Part shown: piece after piece, positions 45,121 to 55,951 of the stretch
Layout: each line of letters begins with the position of its first letter
Position numbering within the stretch: position 1 is the stretch's first letter
NCBI RefSeq assembly: GCF_029784155.1
Contig: NC_073693.1
Coordinates: 114,266,683-114,330,682 of the forward strand
Direction: 5' to 3'
Source: Uranotaenia lowii
Taxonomy: Eukaryota > Arthropoda > Insecta > Diptera > Culicidae
Length of the DNA stretch: 64,000 bases
The notes under the pieces: generated by a model
Databases searched by the model: none
The model's input: the letters and a program-made list of their open reading frames with translations, nothing else
What the model was told of the DNA's origin: nothing
Program-made: the position numbers and the translations under genes

Positions 45121-45679
45121 CGGTTCGCTGGCTGCCTGGTGTTGGCCGGTATTTATTTCCATCCTTCTTCGGCTTGTGATGCGATGGGGAGGGACGCGAA
45201 AACGTTTTTATTTTGTTTCATTCAGACATACGCAATTCGGTTGGGCTGGGAGGTTAATGCCGGTGGGCGCAAATCGAATCAGTGCCGGTCGCGTTATCTT
45301 CTTGTACCAATGATGCTATGAAATTGACTACACGCCATTGGCACAGAGGCTGAATTTTGGGTGTAGCATTGCAGGGGAGTGTATCTATCGGTAACCAGTT
45401 TCTGTTGTCGTATTCCTGTTTGTATCCAAGTCGAAAGAAATAAATCCTACCAACCACCTTTATATGAACGTGTTCTATTGCTTAGCGTACCAGCCAACAT
45501 TGTATAATAAATTTGTCTATTTTCATTCGAAAACTTGAGTTTTCCTTACTGAACCACCAAATTTGGAGTTATCAATTTGAATTTGTATCATTGAACCTTC
45601 AATGTTGAACAACTTGCATGTTTATAATTTTATCTAATGAATCCTGCAAATACTGTAAATAAATTTAGGTGATCTTATT

Positions 45680-47083
45680 TTATTTTTTTGAACCTGTTAG
45701 CGCTACATTCAGTTGAATGAGCATAATCAGTATCGAAGTAAGTAAACCAGCAATCTGCAAAAAAAGAAAACACGTTTCATAAACATTTTCGTACAGCAAA
45801 CCTAAACTTAAACTCACCGGACCAAGCAGCTTCAAATCGAGCACCACAAATCCCCAAAATTTGAATCCTTTCTTTAGCTGTAGCATTAACTGTGCAGCAA
45901 AACGATCAGCCTGTTAAAAAAAGCGTAACTGAATGAGTTCCGATTTTGAGACGAGTTTGTTCACTCACTGTTTCAAACTGGTCCATTTCGGTGAATCCGC
46001 AGATAATAGAACTCATTTCTGATATCTTGTTTCAGGAGGAAAAATAAAAATTCTCATATAAATCATATGTCATCCATGTCTGATACATGTTCAAATGTTC
46101 ATATCTTAAAATAAAGTTTATCATGTTTTAAGTCTTGTATTGCTCACCTCATGTCCGATATACTGTTGTTGTGGCAATACGAGCATCAATTTGTAAATAT
46201 CCAAAGATATCCACAGCAGGTCCACGAAAACTTCAAACCATGCTCGTCTTTTTATCATCGTATGTATTTCAAATAAACATAAGGCAGACATAGCCACAAA
46301 AATCGCTATCATTTCTGATAGAAGTAGAAAACTGAACGATTTTCTCACATCGTTTATCATTTCGAATGTTTTCAGTTGAAGCCGTCGCAAATACTCAACA
46401 TTGATGATCTGATCACTGAAATCTTCAAACAACATCGTTTGAAGTTTGCTATTGATGGTTCGCAGTATATTTCGAATCAACGCACAAGCGTTCCTGTACT
46501 GCAGAATGGCCTGGAATACAAACCATTGACCAAATATCATTGCCAGCCCGGAGTAGAAGTGTTCCCAAAAACTTTGGGTGAACCAAAGATTTGTTAAATG
46601 ATTCGATACACATAAAATAAATATTATTCCAACTGCCCGATAATGCATTTTTAAGGGTTTGTCCAGGTCCATTTTCAAGCCTAACCGGTCGAAGCCATAG
46701 AATGTTTCGCCAAAATCTGTAATAAATTTTTGATAACGCTGCGGGAATGCTTGGCACATTGCACACCAAGATAGTACAGTAGTAATTCTTAAGGCCATGA
46801 ATATTTCAAACGATATTCTATAAATCGGGGTCACAAAGTCATAGGCAAGGAATAGTGGCACATGTTTCCAACAACAGTAGCAATAAAATATTGGAAACAG
46901 AAAACATCGAATTTTATGTACTAACTGGAGTAAATTTTTGACTCTATCGAATCTATACCCGTTCATCGGGAAAAACCGTATTGGGTAAGGTGCTGCTCCC
47001 GTAATTTGACTTATCAATAGAACGGTAGAGCAATATTTCTCGAACTCAACCCGGGTGCTTTTCCGACCAATCATTTCGAACAT
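45680..47083 (-). CDS. Gustatory receptor (7tm_7) gene 5, complete (386 aa)
   Basis: Four phase-0 exons: 47083-46148, 46025-45969, 45910-45818 and 45754-45680 (stop TAA). The start ATG 47083 (MFEMIGRKSTRVEFEKY) is shared exactly with gene 6. The first exon has LISQITGAAPYPIRFFPM, the YCYCCWKHVPLFLAYDF helix and the conserved FGQWFVFQAILQYRNAC segment. The small exons encode ISEMSSIICGFTEMDQFET, a LKKGFKFWGFVVLDLKLLGP segment and IAGLLTSILIMLIQL (TM7 motif) ending GSKK. Introns are GT-AG. It and gene 6 differ at only six of their first 60 residues, so the duplication is recent. A shared palindrome-like AACCTCGTGAGGTT lies about 110 bp upstream of the start. Confidence 0.92.
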
Positions 47084-47427
47084 CAGACGTTTACTGAACC
47101 TGATTTCATATTGCTGGGTATTGCGATTTGCTGCTTGAATTGGATGTTTTTGAGGAAAACAAAACTGTCGAAAAGTGACCTATAACTGCTATAACCTCGT
47201 GAGGTTAAAGGTTTTCATTTGAGTTATCTTGGTAATGTAAAATTACTCTCATATTACTTTCACATGGAACATTGTGCAACACAAAAACTTAAAAACGTGT
47301 TTTCTCGAAAGTAACTTCTGGGCGAAGTACGTTCCATGATTTGCAAAAACCATTAGATTAAAAAAAATCCTTCAAACAAGTGTCAGCAACCGAAATCGCA
47401 TTTCAAGTTTCCGAGTGTGGACAAGGC

Positions 47428-48167
47428 AAGGGTGATACGGTCAAAATTTGGTCAATATTAACTAGACGTATTTCTTTCAGTTTTGCATTTAAAAAACCTG
47501 AACACCCCTCATTTTGAAGGTGTGTGTGTTTAGAATGTTGCTCCTATTTTGATTTTGGACTTCACTCTTCAGTTGTCAAAATGCCGTCCAAGAAAGAAGA
47601 GCAGCGTATCAAAATTTTGCTCGCGCATCGCGAAAATCCGAGCTACTCGCACGCAAAACTGGCAAAATCGCTTAAAGTTGCCAAATCAACCGTTACAAAT
47701 GTAATTAAAGTGTTTGTGGAACGCTTGTCGACAGCCGGGAAGTCTGGATCGGGGGGAAATCGAAAACCGGAAGCCGCTGAGACGACAAAGAGAGTTGCCG
47801 GTAGTTTCAAGCGAAACCCTAACCTCTCTCTCCGAGATGCCGCAAATAAGCTGGGTGTATCGTCTACAACCGTGCATCGAGCCAAAAAAACGAGCCGGAC
47901 TATCGACTTACAAGAAGGTAGTGACTCCAAATCGCGATGACAAACAAAATAGAAGAAGGTGGACAAGGTGGCTGTACAAAATCTGATGGCAGGGGTTAAG
48001 CGTAAGGCCCGGCAGTTCGGATTTGGAAAAGCGGAAGCCTAACTGTATATTTTTCCCGAATTTTATACTAATTAAACTTGAAAAAAAAATTAATTTGATT
48101 TTTAAATAAACGATTTCACCGATTTACACGCGTTTTCCCTTGACCAAATTTTGACCGTATCACCCTT
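47428..48167 (+). mobile_element. Internally deleted Tc1/mariner-type element
   Basis: The terminal inverted repeats AAGGGTGATACGGTCAAAAT (left, 47428) and, inverted, the same at 48148-48167 continue to TTTGGTCAA. It carries a partial transposase gene. The 740-bp length is about half of an autonomous element. The usual TA target duplication is not visible at the outer edges, though a TA sits inside the repeat. It lies between Gr genes 5 and 6. Confidence 0.82.
47581..48043 (+). pseudogene. Tc1/mariner transposase, N-terminal half plus C-terminal tip
   Basis: From ATG 47581 the reading has a paired-like helix-turn-helix pair for terminal-repeat binding: KLAKSLKVAKSTVTNVIKVF near residue 28 and LSLRDAANKLGVSSTTVHRA near residue 95, joined by a basic linker. 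The frame ends at 47940. In another frame a lysine-rich end (NLMAGVKRKARQFG near 47975-48020) resembles the C-terminus of such transposases. The catalytic DDE/D region between them is deleted, so it cannot catalyse transposition. It could still bind ends. Confidence 0.82.
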
Positions 48168-48507
48168 TAAAAGCGGAGATTCTGAGTTATTATTCAGATT
48201 AATCGTCAGTTCATGACAATGGCGTAGTTGGTACGATGAGCGCAGATTAGAAAGGCTTCTGCTCTGCTTGTAATGAAATGATGCTAATTCCGGTAAAGCC
48301 TAGTTTACACTAAGCAACTTGGACTGCGATTTCGGTAGCTGAGACTTGTTTATGTTTACATTTAGAACTTGACGCTGAGATTTTTTTTGTAACTGATTTA
48401 TTTGAAACGGCTCATAGGGTTAGGTTTCAAGGAGCCAAACTCGTTTTTTGTATGTCCCGACAAGTATGGGAGACTTTCAATGAATAAATGTTGGTAATTT
48501 TTTCATA
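48168..48507. other. Non-coding spacer with an inverted I-clade 3'-UTR scrap
   Basis: The only recognisable content is TTTCAAGGAGCCAAACTCG near 48428-48447, the reverse complement of the 3' UTR of the I-clade element near 5885. The rest shows no gene. Confidence 0.5.
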
Positions 48508-49939
48508 TTAATTTTTTGAACCTGTTAGCGCTACATTCAGTTGAATGAGCATTATCAATATCGAAGTGAGTAAACCAGCAATCTGCAAAAAAACAGAGCA
48601 CATGTCTTAAACATTTTCGATGCAGTTAACTTAAACTTAAACTCACCGGACCAAGCAGCTTCAAATCGAGCACCACAAGTCCCCAAGATATGAATCCTAT
48701 CTTTAGTTGAAGCAGTAACTGTGCAGAAAAACGATCAGCCTGTTGAAAAAAACATAATTTATTTAATGTTGATTTAGAGATAATTCTGTTCACTTACTGT
48801 TTCAAACTGGTCCAATTCGGTGAATCCGCAAATAATAGAACCCATTTTTGATATCTTGAATCGGATAGAAAAAAAAATCTGATATGAATTTATGGCATCC
48901 ATGTCTAACTACATGAAAGATTATTACAATCTAATTTTACTGTCAGATACAACTTCTTATTGTTTAACTAAGTTTAACCTGTTTAAAGTCCTGTATTGCT
49001 CACCTCATATCCGATATGCTGCTGTTGCGGTAACACTAGCAACAATTTGTAAATATCCAAAGATATCCACAGCAGGTACGCAAAAACTTCAACCCAAGCT
49101 TTTCTTTTTATCATGGTATGTATTTCAAACAAACATAGGGCAGAAATAGCCACAAAAATCGCTACCATTTCAAATAGAAGTAGAAAACTGAACGATTTTG
49201 TCACATCGTTTATCATTTCGAATGTTTTCAGTTGAAACCGTCGCAAATACTCGAAATTGTTGGTCTGATTACTGGGATCTTCAACAAATATCGTTTGAAG
49301 CTTGCTACTGATGGTTCGCAGAATATTTCGCATCAACACACAAGCATTCCTGTACTGAAGAATGGCCTGGAACACAAACCAATGACCAAATGTTATTGCC
49401 AGCCCGTAATAAAAATGAGGCCAAAAATTTTGGGTGAACCAAAGATTTGTTAATTCATCGGCTGCATATAAAATAAATATGATTGCAACTGCCCGATAAT
49501 GCATTTTTAAGGGTTTGTTGAGGTCCATTTTCAGGCCTAACCGGTCGAAGGCACAGAATGTTTCGAAGTAATTTGTTATGAATTTTTGATAACGCTGAGG
49601 AAATACTTGACACATTGCACACCAATATAGTACAGTAAAAGTTCTTACTATCATGAATATTTTGAACGATATTGCATAAATTGGACTCACAAAGTCATAG
49701 TCAAGGAAAAGTGGCACAAGTTTCCAGCAACAGTAGCAATAAAATATTAGGAATAGAAAACAGCGAATTTTATTAATTAAATGGAGAAAATTTTTGACTC
49801 TTTCAAATCTGTACCCGTTCATCGGGAAAAACTGTATTGGATAAGGTGCTGCTCCCGTAATTTGACTTATCAATAGAACGGTAGAGCAATATTTCTCGAA
49901 CTCAACCCGGGTGCTTTTCCGACCAATCATTTCGAACAT
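48508..49939 (-). CDS. Gustatory receptor (7tm_7) gene 6, complete (386 aa)
   Basis: Four phase-0 exons at the same spacing as gene 5: 49939-49004, 48854-48798, 48739-48647 and 48582-48508 (stop TAA). The start ATG 49939 is the same as in gene 5. Differences include IQFFPM for IRFFPM, loss of one histidine in YCYCCWKLV, and ISKMGSIICGFTELDQFET in exon 2. The last exon reads IAGLLTSILIMLIQL and ends GSKN. Reading frames and splice sites are all intact, so both copies look functional. Homology to gene 5 extends into the 5' flank (GAGGTTAAAGGTTCTCATTT near 50032) and the 3' flank. It is the outermost receptor gene of the cluster in this window. Confidence 0.92.
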
Positions 49940-50107
49940 CAGACGGCACTGCTGAACATGCTTTCAAATTTGCGGAATAAGATGTTTTTGAAGAAAAAAA
50001 AAAAGTTGAAAAGTGACTTTTTAACCTCGTGAGGTTAAAGGTTCTCATTTCAGCAACCGTGGTCATGTAAAATTACTCTCAAATGGAAAATTGTGCGATA
50101 CAAAAAC

Positions 50108-51300
50108 TAACGATACGACCTCCGCCAGTTGGAGAATCCAGAGGTGAAAAGGGCATACGTTGAACAGCTAGAGTCCCGAGCCTAGAAATTGCCGACAGAC
50201 GGAACAGTCTAAGAATAGTGGTGTGGAATCAAGAATGCCTTTATCACGACGAGCCATGGTACTCTCGGTAAAGTTTGAAGAAGAAGAAGTGAATGGATGT
50301 CGGATAAAACTTGGAGGATGATCGATGATCGGAGAAAGGCGAAAGTTGGAATGCGGAGCTGGGAAAGGCAGTTAAACAAGCTTGTAGACGAGACAAGAGA
50401 GCCTGGACAAACTCCCTAGCCGAAGAGGAAGAAAGAGCCGACATCATTGGAGATATCCGATTACTTTATGACATTTCTCGACGCCTTAGTGGGGCAAGGA
50501 CTAATGCAAGAATGCCGCTGAAAGACCGAGCAGGTCAACTGTCGTCAGATTGAAGAGATCAGTTCAAACGATGGACTGAGCACTTCGAAAAACTCTTCCG
50601 AGTCACGACTAGCGATGGCCAACAGAACCCGCTGCTCGAAGCGTCTATAGTAGGTCGCATCAATGGCGTCTACTCAGAAGTACCCTCATTAGCTGAAATA
50701 GAAGCGGCAATCAAAAGCATGAAGTCCAAGAAAGCACCTGGGATCGATTGCATTCCTGCTGAAATGCTGAAAGCTGACCCTGCCTTGTCAGCACAATTGT
50801 TGCAACGTCTTATCGCTGACATTTGGGATACTGAAACATTCCCGGCCGACTGGATGCAGGGTATCCTAGTAAAGGTTCCGAAGAAAGGAGACCTGACCGA
50901 GTACGGTAAGTGGCGGGGCATAACTTTGATCTGTAAAACCCTCAAAGTACTCTGCAAAGTGATCCTTAACAGGATACAGGAGAAAATCGACGCTACCCTC
51001 CGACGACAACAAGTTGGATTCCGATCCGGGCGATCATGTGTGGACCACATCACAACGCTACGAAACATACTGGATCATATCAACGAATTCCAGAACTCTC
51101 TTCTGCTAGTGTTCGTTGATTTCGAAAAAGCATTCGACCGACTTAACCACATAAACACCTGGGTGGTTCTAAGGCGACGAGGAGTCCCAGAGAAACTAGT
51201 TCATCTCACAGTACGAGGCATTTTGCAAGATCTTGAACGACGGTGTCTTGTCCGATCCAATCCCGTTAACTGCTGCAGTGAAACAGGGATGTATCTTATC
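50108..51300 (+). pseudogene. RTE-A reverse transcriptase, left part (copy C)
   Basis: 5'-truncated near 50108 in the linker. It has the linker words seen in the other copies, then the reverse transcriptase: KKAPGIDCIPAEMLKADPAL near 50730, KVPKKGDLTEYGKWRGITLI near 50875, GFRSGRSCVDHITTLRN near 51018, and VFVDFEKAFDRLNHINTW near 51110. The frame changes near 51245, giving VKQGCILS just before the break at 51300. A stop is present in the linker at 50552. A solo LTR interrupts it and it resumes at 52351. Confidence 0.88.
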
Positions 51301-52350
51301 TGTAACCGTCCATATTTGAACGATCACTCGTTTATTTGAAATTCCTCAATTTTCTTAAAATTATTATTTTTAAATATAAGGTAAAATCACACTACTACCG
51401 AGTAAGATAAATAGGGTAGTTGTAAGAATAAAAAGCCAACCAAAAAACTAAAAATGCATTCAAAAATTTACTAAAAATAAAACAATTAAAAATAAACATC
51501 CAAAATTAAAGAAAAAGAAAAGAGTAGGTTGCGGCACAACGTTCTTTTCAAATTTGAAAACACAGTACACTGCTAGGTTTGTATACAGCAGCAACAACAC
51601 CACACTTTCCACAAAACACCATAGAACTTCACCAAAGTGGTATAATATTGCCCTATGGTAAAAGTTCATCAAAAAAGGGAAAAACGGAGTTGGAAAAATT
51701 GAGACTTCCGCTGATCTTCCACTTCGTTTCGGACCAGCAAAGTAGCAACACTTACGTTACAAAAAAGTGTTTGTTGAACAAGAACATCGAAAATCGTCCC
51801 TCAACTATTTCCGGAAGTGTCTATCCGTTTTGAGTGACCCCGTTGACCAAACCCTTTGGCTTAATCCGTGGGTAGCGTCAATTTCTACCAGGATAAGCCT
51901 TGGTGAATAGTCTGGTCCCGAAGAAGGCTGAGGTGGCATACCTCGATTTCCGGATATTCCGAAGGAGCGTCCATCAACATACGCTCGGCGTGGCGTGGAA
52001 TCCTCCATTGGTGGCCCAACCGACAACAAAAGCAACCCTGCGAAGGTGAAACTAATATTCCGACGGCCTCGTGGTGGTGATTCCATTCGAAGGATTCAGG
52101 TGCGAATCCGAGCGAACCAAAGCGGACATAATCTTCCCTATCGGCGAATCGGATCCTCGAGGAAATACAAGTAAGTCATCGGCAGGGATCGATAGGGATC
52201 GAAGTGCCGAATAAATCCAGAAATTCGGTAACTAAAGTGTGATTTTTCTCTTCCTCTTATCACCTTCTTAATTAAGGCAAGCTTGAGCCGACCCTGGGAA
52301 TCTTGAGGAATCTCTTGTGACTGAGCGGGCGTAACGAAAGGAGAGTTACA
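51301..52350. mobile_element. Solo LTR (1050 bp) of an LTR retrotransposon
   Basis: The segment starts TGTAACCG and ends GAGTTACA (TG...CA with TGTAAC/GTTACA inverted ends). It is flanked by a 4-bp duplication TATC at 51297-51300 and 52351-52354. Removing it and one TATC restores the RTE reading across the junction (ILS continuing into KVLFLIV), which fixes the boundaries. A 4-bp duplication suggests the Gypsy superfamily. Internal ORFs, including a long minus-strand one, have no family signature. It probably arose by recombination between two LTRs. Confidence 0.85.
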
Positions 52351-53220
52351 TATCAAAGGTACTTTTTCTAATCGTAATGATGAGATTCTGTCTGGATCGA
52401 TTGACTGTGCACCGAATAGAGGATTGCCGTGGAATCCTTCAACAATGGAGCAACTGAACGACCTTATCCTGGCAGACAATATTGTTTTGCTCGCCCAAAC
52501 ACAACCGGATATGCTTAGCAAACTTGACGACCCAACCGAAAGATACAAGGCAGCTAGTCTCAAAGTCAATTTCGGAAAGACCAAGCCGATGGAGATCAAC
52601 AAAAGAAACCCCTCTAGTTTCATGATAGCTGGGCAACAAATTGAAAGTGGAGTGCTTCCAGTATCTTGGTAGCCAGAATACGCCACATGGAGGTACCAGG
52701 AAAGACATCGAAACCCGGATCAGAAAAGCCCGATTTACATTTGCGCAACATCTGGCGCTCACGTCAGATATCTCTAGGAACGAAAATTCTAATCTTTAAC
52801 TCAAATGTCAAATCCGTATTGCTGTACGGGTGCGAAACTTAGTAACGACGCGAAAATTACAAGTATTTATGAATCAACAGTGGCCGGTCAACTGAACTTT
52901 AAATGGGGAACTTCATCGCTGGTGTCATTAAAGAGCGATAGAAATCAAGATTCGGGAACGTATATGGAGATGGATTGGACACATGCTGCGAAGAAATGAA
53001 AACAAGATTTGCAGAGAGGCGCTTGAATGGAATCCAGAAGAACATCGAAGAAGAGGCAGACCCAGAAACTCGCAGCGGCGAATCCTAGCTGCTGAAATAC
53101 GAACATTCGACGACAGTCTTGACTGGGACCAAGTAAAAACGCTGGCTCCGGATCGTCAACAGTGGAGGTCTTTTAGCTCGGCTCTATGCACCGGAGGATC
53201 GGTGCGGAAACATAAAGTAA
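52351..53220 (+). pseudogene. RTE-A reverse transcriptase, right part (copy C)
   Basis: This continues copy C: TMEQLNDLILADNIVLLAQT near 52443 (active-site box altered from the usual YADD form to LADN), KVNFGKTKPMEINKRNPSS near 52565, then frame changes, and a C-terminus with EALEWNPEEHRRRGRPRNS near 53015 and DWDQVKTLAPDRQQWRS near 53125. It ends near 53216 with AAGTAAG. The altered box and the frame changes show it is inactive. Confidence 0.85.
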
Positions 53221-54400
53221 GTTTCAAACATCTTCGCAATTTTTACGCCTCTAACATGTTTTTCTCAAACAAACTGGTAAGGAAAATTTCTGCAAAAAAC
53301 TATGAACCCAAACGAAGTATTTAGACCCCAAGGGTATGAGACAATAAATAACGACCTCAAATCGACTCAGTCTAGTGTCCAATTTAAAAAAAAAATGTTA
53401 TTTATCACAAAAAATAAACCTTTATAACGCTGATGACTCTCGAAGATATTTTTGAAGCATGTGTCTTATACAAAATGTAATTTGTGAGTTTTGAAAATAG
53501 ACAACAGAATATCTGTTCCTGATGAAGATTTTGAAAATTGTTCCAAACCATCATCTAAGGTCCTCACCATTATAAAAGTATTTTTACTGACAACAATTTT
53601 CGGTTTTAGTCGGTTAATCATCTTTATGGCATTTGTGAATTTCTATCAACGTTGCAGTTGGTGGATAGTTATTTCATCACATATCCGGTACAACTGTTTT
53701 CGATGTTTGCGAGTTCGAGCCCAAGATTTAAAGTAACTCATTAAAACCGCTATATCTCTCTTGTTTATCAACAAATTTTTACAGCGCTTATTGTTTTAAA
53801 AACCTTGTAGGGTAACTCAAATATTTGTTTCGGACAATATTCAGGTACAACACTTCAGTTTTCCGTTACTCAAAGTCTAAGAAAAAAACCGGGAAACATG
53901 CTTTGGAAAAAAGACTGTAGATAAGGTACGAAATGATAAAAAAAATTACTTAGTTTCTAAGAAAGTTGAAGTTTGAAGCTATACGTTGCATGCAAAGATA
54001 TATTGTCATCGAAATCTTTAAAGATCATGACCACAAAAAAAAAGTAGAAAGTGGTGTAAAACCGTTTTTTTCAATCAATGAACCGTCAAAATTGTTTAAG
54101 TCACACCAGATAAATTTTTAAAAAAGAATTCAAAAGTTGACGTAATTTGGCGCATTTTCGCATCTCCAGACTTTTGAAATACAAAATAAAAAAGTTGAAG
54201 AGGTTGTTATTTACACGACCGTTAGCGTAGAATTACGTGTGTATTCTAATTTGTGTCATTTGAGTTCCATACTGGCTCCGTCATTTTTGTACCTGCATTT
54301 TGTCATACATCTTGCAACATTCTAGTTTGAACACTAGCCTACATCATCGAACACCCTCGCTAGTTTGATCTTTAAATTGTAATAGGGGAAAATGTAAGAA

Positions 54401-54403
<3 letters not shown>
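53221..54403. other. Non-coding spacer
   Basis: AT-rich with a short open stretch at 53491-53736 of no recognised family. No splice-like exons or repeats were identified. Confidence 0.4.

Positions 54404-54471
<68 letters not shown>
54404..54471. repeat. Uninterrupted 68-nt A run
   Basis: A pure poly(A) tract directly precedes the 5' end of the I-clade element. The same ATCTAAAAAAAA words follow the 3' poly(A) tail of that element (63454-63465), so the tract likely includes the left target-site copy, expanded by slippage. Confidence 0.9.
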
Positions 54472-54472
<1 letters not shown>

Positions 54473-54653
54473 ATTCTTGTTCCAACCGTTGGCGCGACAA
54501 GTCGTATTTTTACCTCGTTCCCGTGATTTCACACCCTTTCTCAATCACAGACATCCTTTCGAAAGGAGATTACCGAATTTTTGTTGGCGCGTGTGTTCTT
54601 TTACTTTTTCTTATTTGGCGTTATCGCAACCGACGCCTAAGGAGATTTTTCCC

Positions 54654-55916
54654 ATGGGGGAAGATCCCCCAGCCTGGGGCCAGTCCCCACATCCCCCAAA
54701 TCCAAACAGAAGACGAGTACCCGAATGGATGGACCCGAAAGGCGAACTTGGCGTAGTACAGTTTCTCCTAATGAAACCTGTGGCTCCCGCAAAACTACCA
54801 ACTTATCCCTTCATAATCTCCAAAACCGTGGAACGAGCTGCCGGAAAAATTGATGGCGGAAACCCAACAGACAACGGAAACGCGTATTTGCTCAAGGTAC
54901 GCTCGCCACGGCAGGTGGAAATACTGCTGAAGGTAAACCAACTCATCGATTCCACACCCGTTATTATCCAACAACATCCAACACTAAACACTTACAAGTG
55001 TGTGGTTACTTGCAAAGAAGTGGAAGGAGCAACTGACGAGCAGCTGACTGAAGATTTGTCAAACCAAGGAGTTGTCAACGTGTATCGTTTCACCAGGAAA
55101 GAGAACGGAAAGAATTTGCCCACCCACACCATGGTTTTGACCGTCCGAGGAACCGTAGTCCCCCGACACATTCGTTTCGGCTATCTGCAAATTCCCACCC
55201 GGCCGTACTATTCCCGCCCCATGCACTGCATGCAGTGCGGAAAATTCGGTCACACACAAAAACACTGCAAACAGGACCCAATTTGCATCACTTGTGGGGA
55301 TACAAATGTCCATCCCGAATGCAAAAATGAACCGCTTTGTGTTAATTGCCAGAACAACCACCCAGCCAACAGCCGTGCCTGCCCGGTCTTTAAAGAAGAG
55401 CAGGCAATCATAAAACTGAAAACAGATAACGGAATCTCTCACAAGGAAGCCATAAAGGAACTCCGAAACCAGCAGAATCGTCCCAGCAGCCTTCAGCAGC
55501 GTCTGACCCAAAACCGTATCATCCCTGAGAACCAAGAATCTGAAATTCTCCAGCTCCGGAAACAAGTCGCCCTACTCACAGCCCAACTTGCAATGTTTAC
55601 ACAGAGAGCACAGGAACACCACTCAAGCGATGAAATGGACACCGAAAGTGAAACCAGCACGACTACAACCTGCTCAACGACCAGCCAACTTACTACTCCC
55701 AAACGAACAAGGAAAGCTTCATCGGAAGGATCCCACAGCAGCAGTGAACCCAGCTCCTTGGTTACCGCGGAAACGAAACAGGACCGACCAAAGAAAAAAC
55801 GACAACCCCACCTTGAGGACCAAGGAAACCAGATCACTGGTAACCAACCGATCCCGTCTAGTTCAGGCAAGGTCAATCAAGAATCTTCCCATTACTCCCT
55901 TCCCCAGCGGCGGTAA
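54654..55916 (+). CDS. I-clade ORF1, gag-like zinc-knuckle protein (420 aa)
   Basis: The frame is open from the element's 5' end; the first in-frame ATG is 54654 (MGEDPPAWGQSPHPPNPNRR). The protein is uninterrupted. An RNA-binding-like middle (PVIIQQHPTLNTYKCVVTC) is followed by cysteine clusters (CMQCGKFGHTQKHC near residue 195, then CITCGD...HPEC and CVNCQNNHPANSRAC), a coiled-coil-like stretch (ESEILQLRKQVALLTAQLA) and a serine- and threonine-rich, basic C-terminus. It would coat the element RNA. ORF2 follows after 35 nt. Full length and intact. Confidence 0.88.
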   Translation: MGEDPPAWGQSPHPPNPNRRRVPEWMDPKGELGVVQFLLMKPVAPAKLPTYPFIISKTVERAAGKIDGGNPTDNGNAYLLKVRSPRQVEILLKVNQLIDSTPVIIQQHPTLNTYKCVVTCKEVEGATDEQLTEDLSNQGVVNVYRFTRKENGKNLPTHTMVLTVRGTVVPRHIRFGYLQIPTRPYYSRPMHCMQCGKFGHTQKHCKQDPICITCGDTNVHPECKNEPLCVNCQNNHPANSRACPVFKEEQAIIKLKTDNGISHKEAIKELRNQQNRPSSLQQRLTQNRIIPENQESEILQLRKQVALLTAQLAMFTQRAQEHHSSDEMDTESETSTTTTCSTTSQLTTPKRTRKASSEGSHSSSEPSSLVTAETKQDRPKKKRQPHLEDQGNQITGNQPIPSSSGKVNQESSHYSLPQRR

Positions 55917-55951
55917 GTTGAAACAACGTTCCTTTTCTTTATTTTTTAAAA

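Noticed and set aside
7152..49939. Possibility that the receptor genes are odorant receptors (7tm_6)
   Set aside because: The large first exon plus three short phase-0 exons, and the last-exon T-x-I-L-x-M-L-I-Q-L pattern, fit gustatory receptors better. This is still a motif-based judgement.
52138..52686. A 182-codon minus-strand ORF
   Set aside because: It spans the solo LTR boundary and is antisense to the RTE reading, so it is a shadow frame.
55059..55565. A 168-codon minus-strand ORF
   Set aside because: It is entirely antisense to the zinc-knuckle ORF1, and its composition is that of a shadow frame.
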